A DNA stretch of 64,000 nt from Paenibacillus polymyxa (GTDB lineage Bacteria > Bacillota > Bacilli > Paenibacillales > Paenibacillaceae), in assembly GCF_001719045.1 (NCBI RefSeq), contig NZ_CP015423.1:372001-436000 (forward strand), given 5' to 3'. This document shows positions 32,317 through 41,303 of the stretch, piece after piece; the stretch's first letter is position 1; the number at the start of each line of letters is the position of its first letter. The notes beneath the pieces were generated by a model. That model was not told where the DNA came from. It made no database searches and worked only from the letters and a program-made list of their open reading frames with translations. The position numbers and the translations under genes were made by a program.

Positions 32317-33609
32317 ATGAGTGATTTAACGACTAACACAGCTGCAACCGAGGAGAATCAGTTTAGCGAAGTACGAACCAAAGCGAATCTTGCTAAAAAA
32401 AGTGCCGGGGTCATGAACCGCCTGACTACAGCACAGAAAAACGAAGCATTGCTTGCTATGGCTGAAGCTCTAGTAAATCATACTGAAGAGCTGATTGCAG
32501 CAAACCATAATGACCTGAAACGTGGACGGGAACAGGGAACATCGGAATCGCTGCTCGACCGCCTCAAGCTGACCGAGGACCGAATCGGAGCTATTGCCGA
32601 AGGATTACGCCAAATTGTGGCACTGCCTGACCCGGTCGGCGACACCCTTGAGCAAATTGAACGTCCAAACGGCCTGCGAATTGAGAAGATACGTGTACCG
32701 CTGGGTGTCATCGGCATCATATATGAAGCGCGTCCAAATGTAACCGTGGATGCCGCGGGCCTGTGCTTGAAAACAGGCAATCCGGTTGTGCTACGCGGTG
32801 GTTCGGCCGCCCTCTTCTCCAACCGCAAGATTATTGAAGTACTCCAGCAGGCACTAGACGCAACCGCTGTGCCACGCGAGGCGCTTCAACTTATTGAAGA
32901 TTCAGACCGTGCCTCGGTCAACGAAATGCTCACCTTGAACGGCTTGCTGGATGTAATTATTCCACGCGGCGGACGTTCACTCATTCAAAATGTTGTTCAG
33001 AACGCTACCGTACCTGTCATCGAAACCGGAGCTGGTGTATGCCATACCTTTTTGGACGCTACAGCGGATACCGCAATGGCCGAAGCGATTACACTGAATG
33101 CCAAGGTGCAAAGACCGTCCGTGTGTAACTCAATGGAAACATTGCTCGTACACTCGGATTATGCAAAAGCACATTTAACAGAATTGGCAGAACGCTTTCG
33201 TGATGCGGGGGTTGAGCTACGCGGCTGTGCACGCACACGAGAATTGGCTCCTTGGGCTGTTCCTGCTACAGAAGAGGATTATGGCACCGAGTATAATGAT
33301 TACATTATGAACGTAAAGGTCGTGGACAATCTGGACGAAGTACTGGAGCATATTGCCCGCTACGGTACGATGCATTCAGAGTGTATTGTCACCGAGGACA
33401 AAGCCCATGTCGAGCGTTTTCTGCAAGAAGTGGACGCGGCAGCCGTGTACCACAATGCATCCACTCGCTTCACGGATGGCTTCGAATTTGGGTTTGGTGC
33501 CGAGATCGGAATCAGCACACAAAAATTACATGCCCGCGGTCCAATGGGATTGCCTGCCTTGACTTCAACCAAATATCGCGTGTACGGTACTGGACAAATC
33601 AGGGAATAA
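32317..33609 (+). CDS. proA: Gamma-glutamyl phosphate reductase
   Basis: ProA reduces glutamyl-5-phosphate to glutamate semialdehyde with NADPH. The 430-residue protein shows GVIGIIYEARPNVTVDA, VVLRGGSAALFSNR, IIPRGGRSLI and the catalytic-Cys region KVQRPSVCNSMETLL. It follows proB by 12 bases, with GGGAGG before ATG. Confidence 0.97.
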   Translation: MSDLTTNTAATEENQFSEVRTKANLAKKSAGVMNRLTTAQKNEALLAMAEALVNHTEELIAANHNDLKRGREQGTSESLLDRLKLTEDRIGAIAEGLRQIVALPDPVGDTLEQIERPNGLRIEKIRVPLGVIGIIYEARPNVTVDAAGLCLKTGNPVVLRGGSAALFSNRKIIEVLQQALDATAVPREALQLIEDSDRASVNEMLTLNGLLDVIIPRGGRSLIQNVVQNATVPVIETGAGVCHTFLDATADTAMAEAITLNAKVQRPSVCNSMETLLVHSDYAKAHLTELAERFRDAGVELRGCARTRELAPWAVPATEEDYGTEYNDYIMNVKVVDNLDEVLEHIARYGTMHSECIVTEDKAHVERFLQEVDAAAVYHNASTRFTDGFEFGFGAEIGISTQKLHARGPMGLPALTSTKYRVYGTGQIRE

Positions 33610-33648
33610 TAACTTAAATCAATCTGTATCCTTGGAGGTTATGAATCT

Positions 33649-34515
33649 ATGTGTGAATCACAGACAAAGGTTTTAATTAATGAGCAAATTACATTTTTCG
33701 GGGCAGGATCAATGGCAGAGGCTATTATTCGCGGAATGACGGCTCGTTCTGTTGTCAAACCTAGTGGTATTACCGTCATCAACCGCAGTAATCAGGCTCG
33801 CCTTGAGGAACTTCAAAAGCAATATGGAGTCTTGTTCCAAACCGAGGATGCCGCCAAAACCGAGCTTCTGCGTCGTTCTCCGGTCATAGTGCTTGCCATG
33901 AAGCCCAAGGATGCTGCACAAGCACTTGGACAGCTCGGCCCACTTCTGTCTGATGAGCAGCTGATCATTTCGGTAATCGCCGGATTGTCTATTCGTACGA
34001 TGCAAACGTTGCTAGGTCGCAAGCAGCCGATCGCACGGACGATGCCCAATACATCCAGCTCAATTGGGCTGGGAGCCACAGGTATTAGCTTTTCCAAGGA
34101 GATCAGCGAAAACCAACGTAAAAACGTGCTTACAATGTTCGAATCTGTAGGTACGGTAACGGTTATAGAAGAAGAGAAAATGGATGTTTTGACCGGGATA
34201 TCTGGAAGCGGCCCTGCGTATGTCTACTACCTGATGGAAGCCATGATTGCCGGAGGAATCCGTGGTGGCTTGACCCCTGAGCAAGCGCACGAACTAACGG
34301 TGCAAACCGCACTTGGAGCGGCACGTATGGTGCAGCAAACCGGAGAGGAGCCTTCTGCCCTTCGCCATAAAATTATGTCGCCTAATGGCTCTACGGTAGC
34401 TGCATTGGAAATGCTGGACAAAGGTGACTTCTACGAAACGGTGATTGCGGCGGTGCAGCGGTGCGCTGAACGATCCCGCGAGATGGGAGCTGTACTCAAG
34501 GAGGGAATTGAATGA
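33649..34515 (+). CDS. proC: Pyrroline-5-carboxylate reductase
   Basis: ProC makes proline from pyrroline-5-carboxylate. The 288-residue protein has the NAD(P)-binding ITFFGAGSMAEAIIRG and the C-terminal signature GISGSGPAYVYYLMEAMI ... HKIMSPNGSTVAAL. GGAGG lies ten bases before ATG. Its stop overlaps mtnW by four bases, which ties proline synthesis to methionine salvage at the translational level. Confidence 0.96.
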   Translation: MCESQTKVLINEQITFFGAGSMAEAIIRGMTARSVVKPSGITVINRSNQARLEELQKQYGVLFQTEDAAKTELLRRSPVIVLAMKPKDAAQALGQLGPLLSDEQLIISVIAGLSIRTMQTLLGRKQPIARTMPNTSSSIGLGATGISFSKEISENQRKNVLTMFESVGTVTVIEEEKMDVLTGISGSGPAYVYYLMEAMIAGGIRGGLTPEQAHELTVQTALGAARMVQQTGEEPSALRHKIMSPNGSTVAALEMLDKGDFYETVIAAVQRCAERSREMGAVLKEGIE

Positions 34516-35723
34516 GCTATTGCTTGGCGACCTACCGGGTATACGATGACAAAGCCGATTTTAACCAAAAGGCCCAATCTATTGCCATCGGCATGACGGT
34601 GGGCAGCTGGACTGAGCTCCCACAAGCCAAACGGGACGCGATGCAAAAGCATCTTGGCTCGGTTCATTCTGTGGATATTCACGATGGAGGTCCCGGTGAA
34701 CGGTACGCGGACCTGACCATCGCTTACCCGGATGTCAACTTCAGCCGAGACATTCCCGCTCTGCTGGTCACGGTCTTCGGCAAAATTTCGATGGACGGCC
34801 GAATTAAGCTAACGAAGCTGGGTTTCTCGGAAGCATTCCGCTCTGCTTTTCCAGGACCGAAATTCGGTATCAGCGGCTTGCGCGAGCAGCTTGGCGTGTA
34901 TGATCGCCCCCTGCTCATGAGCATTTTCAAATCTGTAATTGGCCTCAATTTGGACGAACTTCGTGAACAGTTTACCCGGCAGGCTCTCGGTGGTGTTGAT
35001 CTGATCAAGGACGACGAGATCTTATTTGAAAACGCGCTGACGCCGATTGAAAAACGTGTCGAAGCCTGCATCAAAGCCGCCGAAGCGGCTGAGCGTGAAA
35101 CCGGTAAAAAGCTGCTGTATGCCGCTAATTTAACTGGACCGACCTCGCAGCTTAAGACACAAGCTCTCAAGGCCATTGATGCGGGTGCCAACGCGTTACT
35201 GTTTAACGTGTTGGCCTACGGTTACGATGTGCTGCATGAACTTAGCAGCGATCCCGCCGTCTCGGTGCCGATTGCAGCCCATCCTTCGTTAGCGGGTGCT
35301 GTTTATCCATCGCCACATTATGGTATATCGGCGTCCGTCCTGCTCGGTCAGCTTATGCGGCTGGCTGGCGCTGACCTCGTCCTCTTCCCTTCTCCCTATG
35401 GCTCAGTGACGATGCCGCGTGACGAAAACATGGCAATCCGCGATGAGCTGATCAACCCTGATCTACCGCTGAAGGCCAGCATGCCTGTCCCTTCCGCAGG
35501 GATTCACCCGGGCCTCGTGCCGCTCATTGTACGTGACTTTGGTACCGACGTCGTGGTCAACGCTGGGGGCGGGATTCACGGTCATCCGCTGGGTACAGAA
35601 GCTGGTGGGCGCGCCTTTGTGCAGGCGATTGAAGCGGTACAAAAGAATGTCCCGCTGGCAGAATACGCCCGTACTCACCCCGAGCTGCAATCTGCGCTCA
35701 ACACATGGGGAGGCGAACAATGA
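34512..35723 (+). CDS. mtnW: 2,3-diketo-5-methylthiopentyl-1-phosphate enolase (RuBisCO-like)
   Basis: A 403-residue RuBisCO-like protein of methionine salvage. The carbamylated-lysine region GGVDLIKDDEIL is intact, together with GPKFGISGLREQLGVYDRP and the phosphate-binding NAGGGIHGHPLG. It begins within proC (ATGA) and ends within mtnX (ATGA). It is not a CO2-fixing RuBisCO: the order mtnW-mtnX-mtnB is that of the salvage pathway. Confidence 0.95.
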   Translation: MSYCLATYRVYDDKADFNQKAQSIAIGMTVGSWTELPQAKRDAMQKHLGSVHSVDIHDGGPGERYADLTIAYPDVNFSRDIPALLVTVFGKISMDGRIKLTKLGFSEAFRSAFPGPKFGISGLREQLGVYDRPLLMSIFKSVIGLNLDELREQFTRQALGGVDLIKDDEILFENALTPIEKRVEACIKAAEAAERETGKKLLYAANLTGPTSQLKTQALKAIDAGANALLFNVLAYGYDVLHELSSDPAVSVPIAAHPSLAGAVYPSPHYGISASVLLGQLMRLAGADLVLFPSPYGSVTMPRDENMAIRDELINPDLPLKASMPVPSAGIHPGLVPLIVRDFGTDVVVNAGGGIHGHPLGTEAGGRAFVQAIEAVQKNVPLAEYARTHPELQSALNTWGGEQ

Positions 35724-36397
35724 ACATAGCAAAGAAGCCCGTCATTTTTTGCGATTTTGACGGGACAATTACGAACAGCGACAATATTGTCGCCATTATG
35801 AAGCATTTTCAGCCTACAGGCTGTGAGCCCATCATGCATCAGATCGTAAATGGGCATACATCCATTCGTGAAGGCGTAGGTGCGATGTTTGCCCTGATGC
35901 CTTCGGAGCAAAAGGACGAAATTATCTCATATGTACTTGGACAAGCTGGTATACGCGAGGGCTTTGCACGCTTTTTGGACTATGTACGAGAGCAGCAGAT
36001 TCAATTTTTCGTCACCAGTGGCGGCATTGATTTTTTTATTGATCCACTGCTAAAACCCTTTGACATTCCACACGAACACGTCTATTGCAACGGAGCGGAT
36101 TTTTCCGGGGAGCGCATCCAGATTACGTGGCCGCATCCATGTGAGGAACCGTGTACAAATGATTGTGGCATGTGTAAAACGACTGTGATTCGTCAATATC
36201 CTTCCGAACAATACGAACGGATTTTGATCGGCGACAGCCTAACCGATTTTGAAGGAGCTAAAATTGCCGATCTTGTGTACTCCCGTTCGCATCTGACTTT
36301 AAAGTGTCAAGAGCTTGGCGTACCACATGTACCCTTTGAAACATTTGATGACATTATCGAGGATTTAAAGCAAAAACAGGAGCAAGGGGTGCTGTAA
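35720..36397 (+). CDS. mtnX: 2-hydroxy-3-keto-5-methylthiopentenyl-1-phosphate phosphatase
   Basis: A 225-residue HAD phosphatase. The nucleophile motif is FCDFDGTITNSDN (about 10-22), with later HAD motifs FVTSGGIDFF and LIGDSLTDFEGA. A cysteine group (CEEPCTNDCGMC) sits in the cap region. ATG 35720 overlaps the mtnW stop. The product acireductone would need MtnD, which is not in this window. Confidence 0.94.
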   Translation: MNIAKKPVIFCDFDGTITNSDNIVAIMKHFQPTGCEPIMHQIVNGHTSIREGVGAMFALMPSEQKDEIISYVLGQAGIREGFARFLDYVREQQIQFFVTSGGIDFFIDPLLKPFDIPHEHVYCNGADFSGERIQITWPHPCEEPCTNDCGMCKTTVIRQYPSEQYERILIGDSLTDFEGAKIADLVYSRSHLTLKCQELGVPHVPFETFDDIIEDLKQKQEQGVL

Positions 36398-37066
36398 ATG
36401 AGTTTTAACTTGGCAGACATTTCATTGGAAGAAAAACGCCGCGCACTGGAAGAACTCGCTGATGTCAAAGAACTATTCGCATCTCGCAACTGGTTCCCAG
36501 GCACGAGCGGCAATTTGTCGATCCGAATCGGTGACTTTCATCCCGAACAATTTTATTTTGCAGTCACCGCCAGCGGCAAGGATAAAACCAAGCGTACTCC
36601 GGAAGATTTTCTGTTCGTAGACCAGTACGGAAAAGCGGCAGAAGCGACAAACCTCAAGCCAAGCGCAGAGACGCTTATTCATTGCGAAATTTACCGCCTG
36701 ACAGGCTGCGGAGCCGTTTTTCATGTGCATACCGTGTTTAATAATCTGATTTCCGAATATTACGGTGAGCAAGGCGCTGTACCTATCCAAGGTATTGAGC
36801 TGATCAAGGCTTTTAACATTTGGGACGAAAATGCTGCGATTGATATTCCTGTGCTGCCTAATTACGCAGATATTGCCTCGATTGCCAAGCTGGTGCCCGG
36901 TGTGCTGAATGTTCAGGTGCCTGGAATTTTATTGCGTAACCACGGCATTTATGCGTGGGGCCGTGATGTATTTGAGGCTAAAAAGCATTTGGAGGCGTTT
37001 GAATTTTTGTTTGAAACGACCTATCGCTCCCTGCTGCTGAAAACTTTGAAGTCAATAAACTCATAA
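36398..37066 (+). CDS. mtnB: Methylthioribulose-1-phosphate dehydratase
   Basis: A 222-residue class II aldolase-family enzyme that makes the diketo substrate of MtnW. It shows FPGTSGNLSIRI, TASGKDKTKRTPEDF, the Zn site VFHVHTVFNN and LLRNHGIYAWG. The ATG follows the mtnX stop directly. It is the last gene of the T-box operon; mtnD, mtnK and mtnA are absent here. Confidence 0.94.
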   Translation: MSFNLADISLEEKRRALEELADVKELFASRNWFPGTSGNLSIRIGDFHPEQFYFAVTASGKDKTKRTPEDFLFVDQYGKAAEATNLKPSAETLIHCEIYRLTGCGAVFHVHTVFNNLISEYYGEQGAVPIQGIELIKAFNIWDENAAIDIPVLPNYADIASIAKLVPGVLNVQVPGILLRNHGIYAWGRDVFEAKKHLEAFEFLFETTYRSLLLKTLKSINS

Positions 37067-37113
37067 ATATCAAAGATGATTATCATTATTTGTAAAAGTG
37101 GCCATTGAATATC

Positions 37114-37156
37114 GAGAACGGAGCCTAAGCAATAGCACAGGAACGTTCTCTTTTTT
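37114..37156 (+). terminator. Terminator of the pro-mtn operon
   Basis: GAGAACG pairs with CGTTCTC around a 23-base loop, then TTTTTT, 48 bases past mtnB. Confidence 0.75.
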
Positions 37157-37220
37157 ATAATTAGGGTATTCTATTCTACTAGCCACATAAAATCTTAGGC
37201 ATGCTGTAAAAAAACGCCCC

Positions 37221-37832
37221 CTATTGGGGACGCTCCAGCGTGAATTGCTCTCCTAGCTTCGCATAGTTGTTCCCAGCCAACCGACTTACTGGACGCAACT
37301 CCTTAGCAATCACATACGTATTTTGGTATGCTTCCTCGGACAAATGATACTGCACTACGCGTCCGATTAACAGATCACAGGCAGGTGAGTCCTCCTTGCC
37401 TCCCAACGGTATAACTTGTTCCAGAATACATTCCATGCGTATTTTCGCTTCTGCCACACCGGGAACTTCGATTTTTATACTTTTGACTGGGGTAAGGCCT
37501 GCCAGTGCAACCTCACTCTCCTGCGGCAACAGACGGGAAGCCGTCACATTCACCGCTCCTACATTGTCCTCGTCTGTGATATGTACGACAAATGCCTTAT
37601 GCTCCATCGCATTACGTGCTGTATCTTTGGATACTCCATCGACACGTTGTACGGATACAGACAGCAGTGGCGGTTCAGAGGCTACGATGGAAAAATAACT
37701 GAACGGCGCACCATTCAGCACCCCTTCGCTGCTCAAAGTCGTTACAAAGGCTACCGGCCTTGGGATGATACTTCCGGTCAACAGCTTATAATTTTCACGC
37801 CCTGTAAGCGTATCAGGATTCAATGAAATCAT
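37221..37832 (-). CDS. Flavin reductase-like FMN-binding protein
   Basis: A 203-residue split-barrel flavoprotein (flavin reductase-like domain). Family words are LTGSIIPRPVAFVTTLSSEG, NGAPFSYFSIVASEPPLLSV and KDTARNAMEHKAFVVHITD. AGGGAG precedes ATG. It stands alone, facing the mtnB end. The substrate is unknown; such proteins reduce flavins or act in aromatic or sulfur metabolism. The 37833-37996 gap shows nothing. Confidence 0.85.
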   Translation of the reverse strand: MISLNPDTLTGRENYKLLTGSIIPRPVAFVTTLSSEGVLNGAPFSYFSIVASEPPLLSVSVQRVDGVSKDTARNAMEHKAFVVHITDEDNVGAVNVTASRLLPQESEVALAGLTPVKSIKIEVPGVAEAKIRMECILEQVIPLGGKEDSPACDLLIGRVVQYHLSEEAYQNTYVIAKELRPVSRLAGNNYAKLGEQFTLERPQ

Positions 37833-37996
37833 TTTTCTCCCTCATTTCCGATCACAATCGCTATTCGACTGCACATCATCAAGTTTCGCCTGATAAGCAA
37901 ATACACCATTAGCTAGCAACATTGATGACATCTCAGGCTTCCCTTTCAGTATCGCGTGAATGATACGAAATGTAAAGTTGGGGCCGGAAGATCTCC

Positions 37997-38779
37997 CTAT
38001 TTTTCAATGATATTTCCTCGGCTATCGCGCACAGTAACCGTAATTCCCTCAGGTACAGCAATCGTAACATCAAGCTGCTGCTGAGTCTGCATAAAACGTG
38101 TCGGAATTTGACCCAGTAATACATACAATGTATCGCCGATTTGCTTGGTCTGGTATAAATCTTGTCCTTTTATTTCATCCTCTTTACCTGTGTATACATA
38201 ACTTCCGAACACATGCACCTCCGGTGAGGTGGTTGCGTCAATTTTGACCGCATAAGGATCTTCTCCCTGTACAATCACCTTGGTCACTTCGGCAGGCAGT
38301 TTTTCATGCCAGTCTGGGAGAACCCTTGTTTCCTGAACCGAACTCATTATTTCTCTGACTTGCGGAGTGATCCCCAATGAACTGACCAAGGCAAATCCGA
38401 TACAGCAAAAAACCAATACCGCCGTAATAAACATACTGAATAAATCATAACGAATGCGCTCACGCGTCCCTTTCCAAGCAGTATACATTAAAATTTCCAA
38501 TCCCAGCAAAACAAAAACGACAGGCCACCAGGTTAACGCCTGGTCCAGAATGCCCGCTCCCCAAAACTTGGAGGCAAACGTTACGCCCCCCAGCAGGACA
38601 AGGAAAAGTCCCATTGACAGCCTTCCAACTTTCCACACCCCTGCCGGAGTGTTTGACGCTTTAGAGGAGCTATTTTTGTTAGATGATGTACCCAATATAC
38701 CTGTGGCACCTCCTCCATCGCTATGAGGATGATGGACTCCCTTTAAGGGAGCCTCACTCTTTGAAAATTCAGTATCCAT
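37997..38779 (-). CDS. Membrane protein with LiaF-like C-terminus, ECF operon
   Basis: A 260-residue protein. A Ser/Gly/His-rich cytoplasmic N-terminus (about 1-45) leads to three membrane segments (LSMGLFLVLLGGVTFASKFW, WWPVVFVLLGLEILMYTAW, LFSMFITAVLVFCCIGFAL). The soluble part after about 130 ends in a beta-rich stretch like DUF2154/LiaF-type domains (VYTGKEDEIKGQDLYQTK ... PEGITVTVRDSRGNIIEK). It follows the 38781 gene by one base, its AAGGAG site lying inside that gene. As last gene of a sigma/anti-sigma operon it is probably an envelope-stress component; that is inference. Confidence 0.72.
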   Translation of the reverse strand: MDTEFSKSEAPLKGVHHPHSDGGGATGILGTSSNKNSSSKASNTPAGVWKVGRLSMGLFLVLLGGVTFASKFWGAGILDQALTWWPVVFVLLGLEILMYTAWKGTRERIRYDLFSMFITAVLVFCCIGFALVSSLGITPQVREIMSSVQETRVLPDWHEKLPAEVTKVIVQGEDPYAVKIDATTSPEVHVFGSYVYTGKEDEIKGQDLYQTKQIGDTLYVLLGQIPTRFMQTQQQLDVTIAVPEGITVTVRDSRGNIIEK

Positions 38780-38780
38780 T

Positions 38781-40049
38781 CTATTGCTTCTCCTTTACTC
38801 GTTTAGATTTGGAATTCCCAATCATCATCCAAATACCACCGCCGATCAACAATAAGGATACGATAATCGTCCGTAGATACATGTCAACCAAATTATAAAT
38901 CTCTCCGTTTGGAAATAGACGATCCAGAGTAGGAACTAGTACGTTGATTAAGATGTAATAGGCGCCCAGCAATAGTAACCCCAAGCCTACCCAGCGGTGA
39001 TATTGTGCAAACATACCGATCACAGGTTTGTCGATCAGCGGCTCCCGTCCATAACGGCTTACTTGCTGCAATGCATCAAAAAAACTGTAAAACCAAACCA
39101 CCGGAAGCAGGAACAAAAAGAGTGAAAGATGCAGCACATCCAGTACATAGATGCCTCCTAAAAACAAAAGCATGAGTTGGAGTCCACGCTTTTGCAAACC
39201 TATATACATATGTCCGGCACCGGGAAATACCGATAAAATGGTAGCCAGCATTTTACTTCGGCGTCCCTCGATTCTTCCATGCTCCAGTTCCTCAAACAAA
39301 GTCCGGTCCTGAAGAATTTCTCCAGCTTGTTTGCGATGTACATGCTGCACCGCATCAAACATGCAATACAGCCAAATGATCGGCAACACGCCCGCAAAGG
39401 CCAAAAATCCGGATTCGTTAGTAATGCTAGTAATAAAGATAAGAATCGCACCAAAGCCAAAAAAGGACAGTAAAAAAGATAATCCACGCTGCATCAGCCC
39501 CAAATGGAGGTGCCCCAATCCAGGAATGAACGACAGCAAAATCGTAAAAAAGCGCTCATTCTCCGATCCTCTTTGAAAAGCAGGTGATCCTGCCATACCA
39601 TAGTGTCCTTGTTGATAATGGTTATTATAGCCCGGGCCATATCCCATTCCTGCTCCCGGTACATCCGTATCTGCGTGTGTTGCCCCCTCCGGTACCTCCC
39701 CTGTTAAACCAGCCTGTCCATAAGGTCCATTTTGCGAGTAAAAATCATATGGATTGGGCCCTGCATGAGGGGGGTATGGAGCAGCGACTGCACGAGGATC
39801 ATAACGCAACAAGCTAATCATGATATGCAGCATGCTGAGTCCCCAAAAAAGGGCGGCAACAAACATACCGAATAATAAAGGCGATTCGTCTCTTACTACG
39901 AATGCAAGAAATAATCCTCCTGCCAAACATCCGAAAAACAAAATGGTGTATACAAACACATTGGCTTTTCGGGTCCAGTAATAGTGTCCCACACCGGGAA
40001 TGATGTTCAATAGAAATGCCAAGAGCTTGCTTCTTTCCGTATAAGGCAT
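38781..40049 (-). CDS. Polytopic membrane protein with three TM2-like repeats
   Basis: A 422-residue membrane protein. Three similar segments, LLAFLLNIIPGVGHYYWTR, FTILLSFIPGLGHLHLGLMQ and LATILSVFPGAGHMYIGLQK, begin modules of two membrane helices each, as in TM2-domain proteins. A Gly/Tyr/Pro-rich cytoplasmic loop (about 90-165) separates the first and second module. Two further helices are at the C-terminus. It lies between the anti-sigma factor and the LiaF-like protein, so an envelope-stress role is likely but not shown. Confidence 0.75.
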   Translation of the reverse strand: MPYTERSKLLAFLLNIIPGVGHYYWTRKANVFVYTILFFGCLAGGLFLAFVVRDESPLLFGMFVAALFWGLSMLHIMISLLRYDPRAVAAPYPPHAGPNPYDFYSQNGPYGQAGLTGEVPEGATHADTDVPGAGMGYGPGYNNHYQQGHYGMAGSPAFQRGSENERFFTILLSFIPGLGHLHLGLMQRGLSFLLSFFGFGAILIFITSITNESGFLAFAGVLPIIWLYCMFDAVQHVHRKQAGEILQDRTLFEELEHGRIEGRRSKMLATILSVFPGAGHMYIGLQKRGLQLMLLFLGGIYVLDVLHLSLFLFLLPVVWFYSFFDALQQVSRYGREPLIDKPVIGMFAQYHRWVGLGLLLLGAYYILINVLVPTLDRLFPNGEIYNLVDMYLRTIIVSLLLIGGGIWMMIGNSKSKRVKEKQ

Positions 40050-40146
40050 CGCTACACTTCCTTTCTATTTATGGGATTTTGATAAAGTTCCCAATTGAAG
40101 GTTGCTATTTTTGAGTTTTTTCATCTCAGCCTTTATCCGATAAGAT

Positions 40147-40617
40147 TTAGGGCTTTAATTTATCGAGCCAGGTTGTTGTAGCTCGCATGACCTCTTCACT
40201 GTAAGAAACGCGTTCTTTTGGAGGAATCGGCTTTCCGTCTGTTTGCGGCATCATTTTGTCAAAGGCTCCACTGGACAACAAGATCAACGTTAGGCTTGCG
40301 GCGACAACATAATGAAACACAGGTTTTTCAAACCAGCGGCGTTTTTTGAACATAACTTGACTCGGTTCAGCTTCTATCTCGGGAAGAACGGCCATTACCT
40401 GATCTGTGAAGCGCTCCGTATCCATCCAGGCAGAATAATCTTTTAAAGTTGACTCCAGTTGCTCCAGTGCAACAAGATATAACATCAGCGCCTGTTCGTC
40501 TTCCAGCAGTAGCTTTTCCAGCCGGGCAGATTCTTCTATCGTGCAAGTTCCTGCAATGTAAGCATGCCAGTCATTCGATTTCCCTTCAATCCACGGTTTA
40601 TCTTGTTGGTCAGTCAT
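40147..40617 (-). CDS. Anti-sigma factor
   Basis: A 156-residue protein with a soluble N-terminal helical region (about 1-85), one membrane segment (VVAASLTLILLSSGAF, about 100-117) and a short outer tail. ATG 40617 overlaps the sigma stop as ATGA, with GGAGGAGG upstream; the ATG at 40623 is less well placed. It has no HxxxCxxC zinc motif, so it is a zinc-free type. Coupling to the sigma gene supports the function; direct evidence is lacking. Confidence 0.75.
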   Translation of the reverse strand: MTDQQDKPWIEGKSNDWHAYIAGTCTIEESARLEKLLLEDEQALMLYLVALEQLESTLKDYSAWMDTERFTDQVMAVLPEIEAEPSQVMFKKRRWFEKPVFHYVVAASLTLILLSSGAFDKMMPQTDGKPIPPKERVSYSEEVMRATTTWLDKLKP

Positions 40618-41162
40618 TGCCATTCCTCCTCCTTCCAGTGATTTCGAATCCATAGCCGCGCCCGATAGAGTCTCGACTCTACTGTTTTTAAAGCTACCTG
40701 CGTCTCTTCTGCAATTTGATCGTAAGTTTTGCCCTGCATATAATAGGCTTGAATAATATCCCGATGTTGCTGGGGCAACTGGGCAATTTTTTGCGATAGT
40801 TCTACAGTTTGCTCCTCGCGGATGAGACGGGCCAGCACATCCTCATCCCGGGAAGGGAGCTGTACAAGGGATTGTGCCACGTCTATAAGCTCTGCGGGTC
40901 GTCTGTCCTGTTTGCGCTTAATATCCAGCGCTTTGTGGAGCGCAATTCGGCTCAGCCACGTTTTAAATCCTTCGTTCCGGTACTGGGGGAGAGACTTGTA
41001 CACCTGAACGAACGCCTCCTGTGCGGCATCTTCGGCTTCCTTGCTGTCATGCAGTACCGAATAGGCGATATGAAATACATGCTTGCTGTACAGCTCTACG
41101 ATCTCACGGAACGCCTGCCGGTCACCGGACCGTATTCGTTCAATGATTCTCTCTATATCAAT
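40614..41162 (-). CDS. ECF-type RNA polymerase sigma factor
   Basis: About 182 residues. Region 2 is seen in FREIVELYSKHVFHIAYSVL and DAAQEAFVQVYKSLPQY, region 4 in LPQQHRDIIQAYYMQGKTYD and KTVESRLYRARLWIRNHW. The conserved part begins at DIERIIERIRSGDRQAF, but no ATG, GTG or TTG is in frame there. A GGGGGAGAG ribosome site lies eight bases before ATT 41162, which I take as the likely start. The ATG at 41249 lies within the preceding terminator and is unlikely. The operon continues with the anti-sigma factor and two membrane proteins. Confidence 0.85.
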   Translation of the reverse strand: MDIERIIERIRSGDRQAFREIVELYSKHVFHIAYSVLHDSKEAEDAAQEAFVQVYKSLPQYRNEGFKTWLSRIALHKALDIKRKQDRRPAELIDVAQSLVQLPSRDEDVLARLIREEQTVELSQKIAQLPQQHRDIIQAYYMQGKTYDQIAEETQVALKTVESRLYRARLWIRNHWKEEEWQ

Positions 41163-41238
41163 GACGCTCTCCCCCTTCCCAATACTATAGACGCCAGGAA
41201 ATTTCCTTCCCCTGCATATTTCGAAAAAAATATTTAAA

Positions 41239-41272
41239 AAAGGACACACCCTCCTGACGGAATGGTGTGTCC
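41239..41272 (-). terminator. Terminator after dnaD
   Basis: GGACACACC pairs with GGTGTGTCC around a 13-base loop; the minus strand then has TTTTTTAAATATTTTTTT. Confidence 0.88.
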
Positions 41273-41303
41273 TCTATCATTAAAGCCTATTTAGACCGAT
41301 ATA

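Noticed and set aside
34512..35723. Carbon-fixing RuBisCO
   Set aside because: The neighbours mtnX and mtnB and the sequence wording identify the RuBisCO-like MtnW enolase.
37077..37091. Fur-box-like TGATTATCATTATTT
   Set aside because: It lies just past mtnB, not before any gene that it could control, and nearby genes are not iron-related.
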